DNA from: Vagococcus lutrae
Lineage (GTDB): Bacteria; Bacillota; Bacilli; Lactobacillales; Vagococcaceae
Direction: 5' to 3'
Assembly (NCBI RefSeq): GCF_003987555.1
Contig: NZ_NGJW01000013.1
Span: forward strand, 1-60,939
Length of the DNA stretch: 60,939 bases
Below the pieces are notes generated by a model, which saw only the letters and a program-made list of their open reading frames with translations, made no database searches and had not been told where the DNA came from. Each line of letters begins with the position of its first letter. The stretch's first letter is position 1. Made by a program: the position numbers and the translations under genes. Positions 18,509 to 27,926 of this stretch are shown here, piece after piece.

Positions 18509-19732
18509 TTAATTTGTATAGTTATCAAAATAACCTTTAATGTAAACGAATGGTGTTCCTTTATCGCCACTTCCTGATGTTAAATCAGAGAGAGAGCCAA
18601 TTAAGTCTGTAAGACGACGAGGTGTAGTACCTTGTGCTTCCATAGCGCCGACTAAGTCTTCGTCTTTGTTTTGAATGTACTCAGAGATAGCTTCTTGTAA
18701 AGCTTCTCCACGTAAATCAGCGAAGTTATTATCCGCTAGATATTTTAGCTTGACTTCGTTAGGTGTTCCTTCTAATCCAGCCGTATAAGCTGGGGAAACG
18801 ACAGGATCAGCAAGTTCCCAAATTTTTCCAACAGGGTCTTTAAAAGCACCGTCACCGTAAACCATCACTTCGACGTTTTTACCTGTTAATTCAGCCAACT
18901 TAGCTTGGATTCCGTCGACAAGTGGTTGTGGGTTATTTGGGAATAGTTTGACGCTATCTTCTGTTGATTTGTTAGACCCAAGTAAGCCGTATTGTTCGTT
19001 ATAACCACTACCGTCAATTGGAGCAGCTAAGATATCGTCCATTGCGAATACTTTTTCTGCGCCGTTTTCATTTAAAATACGTTTAGTACGGAAACGTGAA
19101 TGAATATCACATGTTAAAACACTCTTAGTGTAATCTAAAATTGTTTTGGCATTATTTGAGAAGATGACTTCACACTCTGCACCTTCAGCTTCGATTAATG
19201 ATTTATAGTAATCAATATAGTCAACGCCTGTAAAAGTATGTTTTTGATAGCCGAAATGTTGACGAAACTCAGCTTCTGTTAACACATCAGTCCAAGGGTT
19301 GATGCCTTTTTTATCTAAATCTTCTAAGTCAACTAAGTGGTTGCCAACTTCATCTGAAGGATAGCTTAGCATAAGGACCACTTTTTTCAAACCACGTGCC
19401 ATACCACGTAAAACGATTGAGAAGCGGTTACGACTTAGGATTGGGAAGATAATCCCTACAGTGTCGTCACCAAATTTCGCAGCAACATCGGTCGCGATGT
19501 GGTCAACGGTTGCGTAGTTTCCTTGTGCGCGGGCAACGATTGATTCTGTAATTGTGACAATGTCACGATCTTCGATTTCAAATTTTTCCATTTTAGAGGC
19601 AGCTAATACAGTGTCCACGATAAGTGTTTCTAAATCGTCCCCTTGATTAATGATAGGGCCGCGTAGACCTCGTACTGTTGTTCCGACGATTCTTTCCAAT
19701 AGTCTCTCTCCTTCAGTGTGAATGTTCGGCAT
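18509..19732 (-). CDS. Coenzyme F420-0:L-glutamate ligase family protein of unknown role
   Basis: The 407-aa cytoplasmic protein matches the F420_ligase (CofE-like) family over its whole length. Visible segments include TTVRGLRGPIINQGDD, ITESIVARAQGNY, a probable acidic metal site near FAMDDILAAPIDGSG, and VMVYGDGAFKDPVGKIWELADPVVSPA. CofE itself adds glutamate to the F420 precursor. Low-GC cocci are not known to make F420, no other F420 gene is present here, and this protein is about 150 residues longer than CofE, so it probably ligates an amino acid to some other acceptor. It is divergent from a LysR regulator that may control it. Confidence 0.78.
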   Translation of the reverse strand: MPNIHTEGERLLERIVGTTVRGLRGPIINQGDDLETLIVDTVLAASKMEKFEIEDRDIVTITESIVARAQGNYATVDHIATDVAAKFGDDTVGIIFPILSRNRFSIVLRGMARGLKKVVLMLSYPSDEVGNHLVDLEDLDKKGINPWTDVLTEAEFRQHFGYQKHTFTGVDYIDYYKSLIEAEGAECEVIFSNNAKTILDYTKSVLTCDIHSRFRTKRILNENGAEKVFAMDDILAAPIDGSGYNEQYGLLGSNKSTEDSVKLFPNNPQPLVDGIQAKLAELTGKNVEVMVYGDGAFKDPVGKIWELADPVVSPAYTAGLEGTPNEVKLKYLADNNFADLRGEALQEAISEYIQNKDEDLVGAMEAQGTTPRRLTDLIGSLSDLTSGSGDKGTPFVYIKGYFDNYTN

Positions 19733-19827
19733 TCAACACAATAAGTTTTATTACTTGTTTACTATACACTAAAAACATGGTATAAGTAAAATTAATAGTA
19801 TTAATATAGGGTATAAGGAGAGGTTAT

Positions 19828-20709
19828 ATGATAGGGAAATTAGATTTGTATCGCATCTTTCAAGTTGTCAGTCAAAATAAAAGTTTTTCCAAAGCAAGTC
19901 AAGAACTATTTATGACACAGTCTGCTGTTAGTCAGAGTATTTCAAAGTTGGAAATGGAATTGGGTGTGACGCTCTTTTATCGCACGCCTAAAGGGGTAAC
20001 ACTCACGCAAGAAGGAGAGATGCTTGAATCATACACACGTCAAGCATTGACAACCATTCGTGCGGCAGAAGACCGTTTGTTAGACTTTCAAGAAATGAAG
20101 ACAGGAGAATTACGTTTAGCGGTGGGAGATACAATTGCTCGGTATGTTTTGCTTCCTTATTTAGAAACCTATCACAGTCAATACCCTCAAATAAAATTAA
20201 AAATTCTCAACGGGACAACGGCGGAAATTATCGCTTATATTAAGGCGGGAGAGGCGGACGTTGGGTTGTGTCATTTGCCTATCGAAGAGTCGCAAATGGA
20301 GATTTATCCGTTTAAAGAAATTCACGATGTGTTTATTACTAGTTCTAGTAGCAACCTAGCCTTAGATAAAAAGTGGTCGTTTCAGGCTGTGGCGGATTTA
20401 CCGCTTATCTTATTGGAAAAGCAATCAAACTCGCGAACTTATGTTGACCAGTTTATGACAAGTCGTGGCGTGACATTAAAACCCGTCATAGAGTTAGGTT
20501 CCTATGATTTAATTACAGAATTTGCCAAAATTAATTTAGGGATTTCTTGTGTTGTGCAAGAATTTGTAGAAGAATACCTTGAAAAAGGCATCGTCAAAAA
20601 GCTCCCTTTATTAGAAGAAATTCCACCACGTCATATTGGCGTCATTCATCTTAAAAATATGCCGCTACCTCAAGCTGCACATGTCTTTATTGATCGTCTT
20701 AAAAAGTGA
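19828..20709 (+). CDS. LysR-family transcriptional regulator
   Basis: This 293-aa protein has an N-terminal winged HTH (FQVVSQNKSFSKASQELFMTQSAVSQSISKLE, residues about 9-40) and a two-lobe effector domain (from about 90). LysR proteins usually control the divergent gene, here the F420-ligase-family gene 95 bp away. The effector cannot be predicted. Confidence 0.92.
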   Translation: MIGKLDLYRIFQVVSQNKSFSKASQELFMTQSAVSQSISKLEMELGVTLFYRTPKGVTLTQEGEMLESYTRQALTTIRAAEDRLLDFQEMKTGELRLAVGDTIARYVLLPYLETYHSQYPQIKLKILNGTTAEIIAYIKAGEADVGLCHLPIEESQMEIYPFKEIHDVFITSSSSNLALDKKWSFQAVADLPLILLEKQSNSRTYVDQFMTSRGVTLKPVIELGSYDLITEFAKINLGISCVVQEFVEEYLEKGIVKKLPLLEEIPPRHIGVIHLKNMPLPQAAHVFIDRLKK

Positions 20710-20738
20710 GTTATTTGTATAAAATAACTCACTTTTTT
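20701..20738 (+). terminator. Terminator of the LysR gene
   Basis: A 15-bp stem (20701-20715 with 20723-20737) overlaps the stop codon and is followed by a T run. Confidence 0.88.
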
Positions 20739-20782
20739 TAGATTAGTTCACAAAATTGTATTGTCATCTAAAAATAACTGTA

Positions 20783-20821
20783 TTAAACTCACTCCAGAGC
20801 TTCTTTATACTGTGAGTATAT
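20783..20821 (+). promoter_or_regulatory. Promoter and possible operator of the sorbitol operon
   Basis: TTAAAC (20783-20788), a 17-base spacer and TATACT (20806-20811) form a plausible sigma-A promoter 35 bp before the first gene. The -10 is part of a small palindrome, ATACT-GTG-AGTAT, at 20807-20819, a possible site for GutR, the regulator encoded in the operon. Confidence 0.5.
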
Positions 20822-20846
20822 CATTCAGTAGAAAGGAAGCGTTAGC

Positions 20847-21647
20847 GTGGAAGATTGGTTAGGAATTGCAGGCAAAGTAGTGATAGTGACAGGAGGATCA
20901 TCAGGAATCGGTGCAGCTGTTGTTCACTCTTTATTAGAACAAGGGACATGTGTGGTTAACGCGGATTTGAATCCAAGTCAAGATGAGCATGAAAACTTAA
21001 TGTTTGTGAAAACAGACGTAACATCACTTGCTGATGTGAAAAATGTGGTAGCACAAACGAAAGAACGTTTTGGACGTCTTGATGGAGTCGTCAATAATGC
21101 TGGTATCAATATCCCTCGTTTACTTGTCGATGCAAAAGAACCAGAGAGTCAATTTGAGTTGTCGGAAAAGGTATTTGATAAGATGTTTGCTATCAATCAA
21201 AAAGGGGTTTATTTAATGTCACAAGCAGTCGGACGTGAGTTAGCAGCTCAACAGTCTGGTGTCATTATTAATATGTCCTCTGAAAGTGGATTAGAAGGTT
21301 CGGAAGGTCAAAGTGCGTATGCCGCTACGAAAGCAGCAGTTAATAGTTATACACGCTCTTGGGCAAAAGAGTTAGGAAAACATCATGTCCGTGTCGTTGG
21401 GATTGCTCCAGGAATTATGGAGGAAACTGGATTAAGAACCATTGAATATGAAACAGCTTTAGCTTACACACGTGGTATCACGGTTGAAAAATTGCGTGAA
21501 GGATACAGCAGTACGTCAACAACACCGTTAGGAAGAAGTGGTAAGTTAACAGAAGTAGCAGATTTAGTGTGTTACTTATTATCAGATCGTGCAAGTTATA
21601 TTACAGGCGTTACCTATAATGTGGCTGGAGGTAAAACACGCGGCTAA
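20847..21647 (+). CDS. Sorbitol-6-phosphate 2-dehydrogenase (SDR family)
   Basis: The 266-aa short-chain dehydrogenase has a TGGSSGIG cofactor loop, NNAG, and the catalytic Ser with YAATK (Tyr-Lys) near residue 154. As first gene of a complete PTS-glucitol operon it oxidises imported sorbitol 6-phosphate to fructose 6-phosphate with NAD. The GTG start is preceded by GAAAGGAAG. The function rests on family plus context. Confidence 0.88.
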   Translation: MEDWLGIAGKVVIVTGGSSGIGAAVVHSLLEQGTCVVNADLNPSQDEHENLMFVKTDVTSLADVKNVVAQTKERFGRLDGVVNNAGINIPRLLVDAKEPESQFELSEKVFDKMFAINQKGVYLMSQAVGRELAAQQSGVIINMSSESGLEGSEGQSAYAATKAAVNSYTRSWAKELGKHHVRVVGIAPGIMEETGLRTIEYETALAYTRGITVEKLREGYSSTSTTPLGRSGKLTEVADLVCYLLSDRASYITGVTYNVAGGKTRG

Positions 21648-21670
21648 GACATGATTAAGGAGGAACAATT

Positions 21671-23536
21671 GTGTCTTTAACAAACAAGTGGTATGAAATT
21701 TTAAATATCTTATTAGTCAAACGTCGCGTAACAGTAGAAGAATTGATGACCTTGACAGACTTGTCTAAACAAACGTTACGCAAAAATATTCAACTGCTCA
21801 ATGACCGTTTACAAGAAACGGCTCAAATCGTAGAAGAAGGTAAATATTTTGAGTTGAAAGTCGCTCACCTAGACCGGTTTCAATTAATCATGTCAGGTAA
21901 GTTGAAAAAAGAAACGGATTTTAACTCAGCGGGTAAACGAATGGCTTACATCATTCGAGCGTTAATCGATGCACCTGATTATATTCTAATTGATGATTTG
22001 TGTGACGAGTTACAAGTCAGTCGAGGGACTGTCAATAAAGATATGCGGGAGATTAAAAAAGCAATTGGGCCATATGGTGTAAAAATCGTCGGGATACCCA
22101 ATAAGGGGATGCAGATTGTCGGCGATGAGTTTCACTTTCGTCTTGTCGTTTTGAAATTTGTTTATGATTATTACAGTGATGATTATCCGTTGACGCGTGA
22201 TACGTTACAGTGGGCGGATAAATTAGCGAAATATTATAAACTAGATCAAGTGACGCTAGCTTTATTAAAAAAGGTAATAGGTGTCAGTGTTCATCGTATT
22301 TTGAAAACGAATCCAATGACGCAGCCTATTGCTTATTATAAAAACTTTGAATATCAGACTCCGATACTAGAGGACTTTATGATTTTTGTTGAAAAAGAAT
22401 ATCGACTAACATTGGGGCGTTATGACCAAGACTTTTTATCTTTTCCAGTTAATACGAGAACGACAGCGATGGTTTCAGATGCAAGTATGAAACAGCATGA
22501 AGCAGATGTGCGTGAGATTTTTGATGAGATGATGTTAGAAATTCAAAACAATTTTATGACGAAAATCGATGAAGAAGCGTTATTTGAAGCGATGAAGTAT
22601 CATTTAATGTTCATGTTAAATCGAATTATCTTTCATATAGATGTGTACGATTTGTTTATGGATGAGATTCAATTGAAGTATCCTTTTTCATTTGAGCTAG
22701 CTAAAGTTGCAATGAAAGCGGTTGAAGATGATTTAATGGTCACCGTCCATGAAGTAGAAATAAGTTATCTTGCCATTTATTTCGAATTAATTATGCAAAA
22801 GAAAAAAGGGCGTAGTCAAGATAAAAAAGTCGCAATTGTGTGTAGCACGGGGCGAGGTACGGCTACTTTAATTCACCGTCAATTAAGAGAGGTCTTAGGT
22901 GCCGACGTTGAAATCGTCCAGTATTCCGAAACGGATTATTTAGAGATTGATAGTGCGGAGTATCTCGCTATTTTTAGCACGTTACCTTTGGAAAGTCGAA
23001 ATGGTAAGCCAGTGATACAGATTACCAATCTATTTGATAACGAATTGTTAATAAAAGAATGGCGTAAATTAGATGAGCAGCGATTGTTGACTAAAGATAT
23101 TGTCGATTTTTCATTTGTTATTTTAGACAGTCAGAAAAGTTACTTGGAGAATGTCGCCACGATGATTGAAGAATGGATAGAAGTAGAGAAGCTAGCTCCT
23201 GAATTTATGCCGTTGTGGCAAGAGCGAGAGCGTCGCCAAACGACGATTTTTGATCAAGGAATTGGTTTTCCACATACGATTAATAAAGGGTCAAATGAAA
23301 TTGTTTTTCGAATAGGTGTATTCCCTGAGAAGATTCATGAAGGAAAACAATATGTAAAAATCGTATTTTTAGTGGGGATACCAGAGTACATTAACGATGA
23401 GATTGAAAAAACATTGATGGCCATTTATGACTTGATTTTTTCAATTGGGCAAAAGAAGGAATATGTCGCGCAGATTAGTCAGTGTCAAAGTCGCGAAGAC
23501 GTTTTGGCGTTTTTAATGAGAGAGGAGCTAAGTTAA
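21671..23536 (+). CDS. gutR: GutR-type sorbitol operon activator with PRD and PTS domains
   Basis: The 621-aa BglG/MtlR-like activator has two N-terminal winged HTH segments (about 1-65 and 90-160), PRD modules (about 180-390), an EIIB-like domain (VAIVCSTGRGTATLI, about 390-480) and an EIIA-like domain with a PHTINKGS histidine (about residue 535). Phosphorylation by HPr and the PTS enzymes would make it respond to sorbitol. The GTG start at 21671 has an AGGAGG site. Its stop overlaps the ATG of gutM (TAATG). Confidence 0.9.
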   Translation: MSLTNKWYEILNILLVKRRVTVEELMTLTDLSKQTLRKNIQLLNDRLQETAQIVEEGKYFELKVAHLDRFQLIMSGKLKKETDFNSAGKRMAYIIRALIDAPDYILIDDLCDELQVSRGTVNKDMREIKKAIGPYGVKIVGIPNKGMQIVGDEFHFRLVVLKFVYDYYSDDYPLTRDTLQWADKLAKYYKLDQVTLALLKKVIGVSVHRILKTNPMTQPIAYYKNFEYQTPILEDFMIFVEKEYRLTLGRYDQDFLSFPVNTRTTAMVSDASMKQHEADVREIFDEMMLEIQNNFMTKIDEEALFEAMKYHLMFMLNRIIFHIDVYDLFMDEIQLKYPFSFELAKVAMKAVEDDLMVTVHEVEISYLAIYFELIMQKKKGRSQDKKVAIVCSTGRGTATLIHRQLREVLGADVEIVQYSETDYLEIDSAEYLAIFSTLPLESRNGKPVIQITNLFDNELLIKEWRKLDEQRLLTKDIVDFSFVILDSQKSYLENVATMIEEWIEVEKLAPEFMPLWQERERRQTTIFDQGIGFPHTINKGSNEIVFRIGVFPEKIHEGKQYVKIVFLVGIPEYINDEIEKTLMAIYDLIFSIGQKKEYVAQISQCQSREDVLAFLMREELS

Positions 23537-24012
23537 TGCCATTTATATATGTATTTGGAATTGTTGCAGTATCGGCTTATTTATTACAAGGATTTCTTGG
23601 CTTTTTACAAATTAAACACTTTACGAAAGTTTATGGTGAAATGCGCCGCAAAGGACGTGTCGCGATTGGACGTAAATCAGGTAAATTTAAAGCGGGAACC
23701 ATTGTCATGATTGCCATAGATGAAGCGGCGAATATCTTGGAAGTGAAAAAAATTCAAGGAACGACCGTCTTAGCTAAATTTAAAGATATTAAGGGATTGG
23801 AAGGGATGTCGATTACAGAATTGACGCCAACCTTGCCGATTTTAGCGAAAGAAAACAAATTGACGCAAGCAACCGTTATGGATGCCGTACAGACGTATCA
23901 AAAAGTGATGAATGGTGAGGTTATTGAAACGCCACCGACACCGATGATGTCGATGAGAAATCAAGCGATGATGATGAAATACAGTCTACAAAATAAATTT
24001 AAAAGGAGTTAA
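23536..24012 (+). CDS. gutM: Glucitol operon activator GutM
   Basis: The 158-aa protein has one N-terminal membrane segment (FIYVFGIVAVSAYLLQGFLGF) and the GutM core (KVYGEMRRKGRVAIGRKSGKFKAGTIVM). GutM is an accessory regulator found in glucitol operons. The ATG at 23536 overlaps the gutR stop and has a GAGAGGAGC site; the longer in-frame start at 23482 lies inside gutR and is less likely. Confidence 0.9.
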   Translation: MPFIYVFGIVAVSAYLLQGFLGFLQIKHFTKVYGEMRRKGRVAIGRKSGKFKAGTIVMIAIDEAANILEVKKIQGTTVLAKFKDIKGLEGMSITELTPTLPILAKENKLTQATVMDAVQTYQKVMNGEVIETPPTPMMSMRNQAMMMKYSLQNKFKRS

Positions 24013-24017
24013 AGACA

Positions 24018-24569
24018 ATGATTTATATTACAAAGTTTGCAGAAGGGTTTATGAACCTGTTCCAAACAGGTGCCGAAACGTTTATTAGTTGGGTCACGGG
24101 AATTGTTCCGGTCGTATTAATGTTATTAGTTTTAATGAACACACTGACAGCGATGTTAGGGGAAGAGCGTGTAACGAAAATTGCTAAAGCGTCATCCAAA
24201 AACGTGTTTACTCGTTATTTGATTTTGCCTTTTGTAGCAACATTCATGTTAGGAAACCCTATGTCATTTACACTAGGACGCTTTTTACCAGAGTTTTATA
24301 AGCCAAGTTTCTACGCAGTAACAGCACAAGCTAACCACACAAGTAATGGTCTTTTCCCACATATTAACCCAGGCGAGTTATTTATCTATCTTGGAGTAGC
24401 ACAAGGGATTACGACACTTGGTTTAAATCAAATGGATTTAGCAGTTCGCTATTTATTAGTCGGATTAGTGATGAACTTTGTAGGTGGTGTGGTAACCGAC
24501 TATACGACAAAATATGTGTGTAAACAACAAGGCACTACGTTGAGCAAAGAAACAAAAGTCATTCATTAA
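24018..24569 (+). CDS. srlA: PTS glucitol/sorbitol EIIC subunit
   Basis: This 183-aa membrane protein matches the EIIC subunit (SrlA/GutA type): FAEGFMNLFQTGAETFISWVTGIVPVVL at the start, and GNPMSFTLGRFLPEFYKPSFYAV. With the EIIBC and EIIA genes directly downstream it makes the sorbitol-specific PTS that imports sorbitol as its 6-phosphate. Confidence 0.94.
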   Translation: MIYITKFAEGFMNLFQTGAETFISWVTGIVPVVLMLLVLMNTLTAMLGEERVTKIAKASSKNVFTRYLILPFVATFMLGNPMSFTLGRFLPEFYKPSFYAVTAQANHTSNGLFPHINPGELFIYLGVAQGITTLGLNQMDLAVRYLLVGLVMNFVGGVVTDYTTKYVCKQQGTTLSKETKVIH

Positions 24570-24590
24570 TTAAAAAGGAGCGTATCAATC

Positions 24591-25598
24591 ATGAGCCAAT
24601 ATAGAAGTATAAAAATTAAAAAAGGATCAGGCGGATATGGTGGTCCCTTAATCGTGACACCGACTGAGAAGAAAAATAAGTTTATTTATGTAACAGGTGG
24701 CGGAGAGCGTCCAGCGATTGTAGATAAAATTGAAGAATTAACAGGCATGGAGTCAGTCAATGGCTTTAAAACATCTATTCCAGATGACGAAATTGCCTTA
24801 GCAATCATTGATTGCGGTGGTACATTGCGTTGTGGTATTTATCCGCAAAAAAATATCCCAACCATTAATATTGTCCCAACAGGCAAAAGCGGTCCTTTAG
24901 CGAAATATATTACGGAAGATATTTATGTATCCGCAGTAGATTTAGCGCAAATTTCGTTACTTGATGAAGAAGAAGCAACTAGCACAAAAGCAGCCGCTTC
25001 AGATGAAGTGAAAGCAGAAGCTACGCCAAAATACGATACAAATAAAAAACTAACAGAGAGTATGAACAAACCTGGTTTAGTGGCACGTATCGGTATGGGA
25101 GCTGGGAAAGTCGTTGCAACTTTTAACCAAGCAGCACGTGAGGCTGTTCAAACAGTTATCACAACGATTTTACCGTTTATGGCCTTTGTGGCATTGCTTA
25201 TTGGGATTATTCAGGGGTCAGGAATCGGAGATGTTTTCGCTAAGATTATGGCGCCACTTGCTGGTAATATCTGGGGCTTGATTATTATCGGATTTATCAG
25301 CTCACTACCATTTTTATCACCATTATTAGGACCTGGTGCTGTCATCGGACAAGTGATTGGGACGTTGATTGGGGTAGAAATTGGTAAAGGAAATATTCCG
25401 CCACAATTAGCGTTACCTGCGTTATTTGCGATTAATACGCAAAATGCGTGTGACTTTATCCCTGTTGGATTAGGACTTGAAGAAGCTGAACCAGAAACGG
25501 TAGAAGTTGGGGTACCTTCTGTCTTGTATTCTCGTTTCTTAAATGGTGTTCCTCGTGTCGTAGTAGCTTGGTTAGCAAGCTTTGGTTTATATAGTTAA
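24591..25598 (+). CDS. srlE: PTS glucitol/sorbitol EIIBC subunit
   Basis: The 335-aa protein has an N-terminal EIIB domain (residues about 1-125, opening with [14 protein letters not shown]; the phospho-Cys is probably the one in [13 protein letters not shown]) and a C-terminal membrane domain (about 180-335) with [18 protein letters not shown]. Length and order match SrlE/GutE. The operon order of EIIC, EIIBC, EIIA is standard. Confidence 0.94.
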   Translation: MSQYRSIKIKKGSGGYGGPLIVTPTEKKNKFIYVTGGGERPAIVDKIEELTGMESVNGFKTSIPDDEIALAIIDCGGTLRCGIYPQKNIPTINIVPTGKSGPLAKYITEDIYVSAVDLAQISLLDEEEATSTKAAASDEVKAEATPKYDTNKKLTESMNKPGLVARIGMGAGKVVATFNQAAREAVQTVITTILPFMAFVALLIGIIQGSGIGDVFAKIMAPLAGNIWGLIIIGFISSLPFLSPLLGPGAVIGQVIGTLIGVEIGKGNIPPQLALPALFAINTQNACDFIPVGLGLEEAEPETVEVGVPSVLYSRFLNGVPRVVVAWLASFGLYS

Positions 25599-25619
25599 AA
25601 AAGAAAGTTGGAATGGAAA

Positions 25620-25976
25620 ATGGAATTATTGACAACAACAATTAAGAGTATCGGCTCTCAAGCCCACATGTTTGAAGAAGAAAACATGCTTATATTATTC
25701 GGTGACAATGCGCCTGGTGATTTAAAGGATTTTTGTTACATTATTGACGTGAAACCTCTTGCTTCAGAAATTGAAACAGGCATGACACTGTCGATTGACA
25801 ATCAAGCGTATACGATTACAGCAGTGGGAGATGTTGTCACTAAGAATTTAAGCGATTTAGGCCATATAACCATTAAGTTTGACGGCAAAACAGCGGCAGA
25901 TTTACCGGGAACTTTGCACGTTCAAGGTGCTGCTTTCCCAGTGATTGAGGCAGGCGCAACATTAACCATCTCATAG
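25620..25976 (+). CDS. srlB: PTS glucitol/sorbitol EIIA subunit
   Basis: This 118-aa protein matches the EIIA-Gut fold, including NLSDLGHITIKFDG, whose histidine is the probable phosphorylation site, and LPGTLHVQG. I use the ATG at 25620, which lines up with known EIIA N-termini (start MELLTTTIKSIG); a TTG four codons upstream is possible. Confidence 0.93.
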   Translation: MELLTTTIKSIGSQAHMFEEENMLILFGDNAPGDLKDFCYIIDVKPLASEIETGMTLSIDNQAYTITAVGDVVTKNLSDLGHITIKFDGKTAADLPGTLHVQGAAFPVIEAGATLTIS

Positions 25977-25987
25977 GAGGGGTAACG

Positions 25988-26641
25988 ATGTATCTTGATA
26001 CAGCAAATATAGACCAGATAAAAGAGTTACAGAGCTATGGTTTCTTAAAAGGTGTGACGACCAATCCGACATTACTTGCGCGTGAGAAACGTCCGCGAGT
26101 GATACAACTTAAAGCGATTGCGCAACAATTAAAACCAGAAATGACACTGTTTATTCAACTGGAAGGATTAAGCCACGAGGCATTGTATCAAGATTTTTTA
26201 CAGTTGGAAGCGACGTTTTCTAAAGTCAATCGGTGCTATAAAGTGGCGTTAAATGAAGCAGGCTTACAGACGATTGCTAGCATTAAGCAGTCACACCCTG
26301 AAACCTCTCTTTTAGCCACAGCCATTTATTCAGCTGAACAAATGTATTTAGCAGCATTGGCTGGCTGTCAGTATATCGCTCCTTACGTTAATCGCATGCA
26401 AGTCGCAGGGATTGACCCTTATGAAGAAATTCATTTAGCGCGTACATTTATTGACCAAAAAGACTTAACGGCTCAGATTATGGGAGCTAGTTTTAAAAAT
26501 ACTAGACAAATTAAAAAATCGTATCAGGCGGGGGCTCATGTTACGACAGTTGTCCCTGACGTGTTAAAGCAAATGTCTACGCAACCAATTGTAGAACAAG
26601 CGATTGCTCAGTTTGAAAAAGATAGCCGTAGTCTTTCGTAA
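25988..26641 (+). CDS. Fructose-6-phosphate aldolase / small transaldolase
   Basis: The 217-aa protein has the FSA/TalC pattern: MYLDTANIDQIKEL, the GVTTNPTLL loop, the Schiff-base lysine in CYKVALNEAGL (about residue 84) and a TAIYSAEQ segment. Such enzymes split fructose 6-phosphate into dihydroxyacetone and glyceraldehyde 3-phosphate, or act as transaldolases. As last gene of the sorbitol operon it would act on the fructose 6-phosphate made by the dehydrogenase. Confidence 0.87.
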   Translation: MYLDTANIDQIKELQSYGFLKGVTTNPTLLAREKRPRVIQLKAIAQQLKPEMTLFIQLEGLSHEALYQDFLQLEATFSKVNRCYKVALNEAGLQTIASIKQSHPETSLLATAIYSAEQMYLAALAGCQYIAPYVNRMQVAGIDPYEEIHLARTFIDQKDLTAQIMGASFKNTRQIKKSYQAGAHVTTVVPDVLKQMSTQPIVEQAIAQFEKDSRSLS

Positions 26642-26643
26642 TG

Positions 26644-26688
26644 AAAACAACATCTTTGGCCTAAAAGGTTAAAAGATGTTGTTTTTTT
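26644..26688 (+). terminator. Terminator of the sorbitol operon
   Basis: A 14-bp stem (26644-26657 with 26672-26685) is followed by a run of T residues, 3 bp after the aldolase stop. Confidence 0.88.
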
Positions 26689-26765
26689 GTCGGAAAAAGG
26701 CGTTAGAGTTTATAAAAAAACGCTAGATACGTTATGATAGAGAGAAGAAAGGGGGCATCACTCTT

Positions 26766-27926
26766 ATGAAACAATCATTCAATCCATTATGGCAATTGTG
26801 GTTAAAAAACAATGCAAAGAAAAAAGATAGTGACTCAGAAGAATTATTTGACTTGATGAAAGAAGCTTTTAATACCGTGACGATTTTAACAGCTGGCAAG
26901 ACAGGTGTCGGTAAAAGTACCTTAATCAATACCGTTTTTAGAGAATCTTTAGCGGAAACGGGAGTTGGTAAGCCAGTCACAGCGCATTTAAATTATTATA
27001 AAAAAGAAAGTGTCCCTATCGCTTTATATGATACGCAAGGGTTGGAGTTGTCCAATCGCACGCAAAAAAGCGCCATGAAAGAAATTATCGCGAAAGTAGA
27101 AGAACTTTATCATCAAGAGGAGCAACGTGTCGACTTAATCTGGTATTGTGTTCACACACAGAGTAAACGTTTAGAAGCGTTAGAAGAAGAATTTATTGCG
27201 TCGTTATCGACTTACGCTCCAGTTGTTGTCGTGATGACTCATTATTATGGTACAGACGAAGATGAAACGTTTAAGCTCTATTTAGAAGAAACACTATCAA
27301 ACGTGCAAGAAGTTGTCCCTGTACTAGCAAAGGAAGTGTCATTAACTTCTGATATACAGTTAAAGGCACACAGTATGCCGTATTTAGTCAGTGTATCAGA
27401 AAAACTATTACCTGTTTCTCAGCAACAAGCTTTTGCAAATGGGCAGAAAGTGTCCATCGCTATTAAAACTAAACAAGCCAAACGTGTTGCTGACCGCTAT
27501 GCTTTAACAGCGGCAGGTGTTAGTACTACGCCGCTTCCGTTTGCTGATGCGACTGCTTTAGTTAGTTTGCAAGTTGTGATGTTAGCGCATCTCACGGTGA
27601 TTTTCGGTATTTCTGTAAGTAAGTCGCTCGTTCTTGGGGTAAGTTCTGCAGGACTAGGTTCTCAAGGAGCACGTTTGATTGGTAAGTACCTTTCAAGCAG
27701 TCTGGCTAAATGGGTGCCAGGGGGCAATGTGACAGCGACGGTTATTAACAGCACAATCGCGCAACAAGTCACGTTAGGATTGGCGACGACTTATACAACG
27801 GTACTGACCAAAGTAGCAGAAATGGAACAAGCTGGCCAGACAGTGAGCGAGGAAGAATTGATTCGCCTAACAGAAGAAGCTTTTTCAAAAGACTCTCTAG
27901 AAAGTGAGCAAACCGATGAAAACTAA
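26766..27926 (+). CDS. P-loop GTPase with hydrophobic C-terminal domain (DUF697-like), copy 1
   Basis: This 386-aa protein has a GTPase domain with GKTGVGKSTLIN (G1, about residue 45), a G2-like threonine in GKPVT, the DTQGLEL G3 motif and VVVMTHYY near the G4 position, followed by a C-terminal region of long hydrophobic helices (about 240-360) like the DUF697/YcjF-type tail. The family has been linked to membrane stress and dynamin-like behaviour, but the role here is unknown. It overlaps a second copy of the same family, and a VanZ-RDD protein follows. Confidence 0.85.
   Translation: MKQSFNPLWQLWLKNNAKKKDSDSEELFDLMKEAFNTVTILTAGKTGVGKSTLINTVFRESLAETGVGKPVTAHLNYYKKESVPIALYDTQGLELSNRTQKSAMKEIIAKVEELYHQEEQRVDLIWYCVHTQSKRLEALEEEFIASLSTYAPVVVVMTHYYGTDEDETFKLYLEETLSNVQEVVPVLAKEVSLTSDIQLKAHSMPYLVSVSEKLLPVSQQQAFANGQKVSIAIKTKQAKRVADRYALTAAGVSTTPLPFADATALVSLQVVMLAHLTVIFGISVSKSLVLGVSSAGLGSQGARLIGKYLSSSLAKWVPGGNVTATVINSTIAQQVTLGLATTYTTVLTKVAEMEQAGQTVSEEELIRLTEEAFSKDSLESEQTDEN

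Noticed and set aside
18509-20709. An F420 biosynthesis locus
   Set aside because: Only one ligase-family gene is present; neighbours are iron export and sorbitol genes.
23482-23535. Longer GutM start inside gutR
   Set aside because: The extension is basic and unlike GutM; the TAATG overlap marks the real start.
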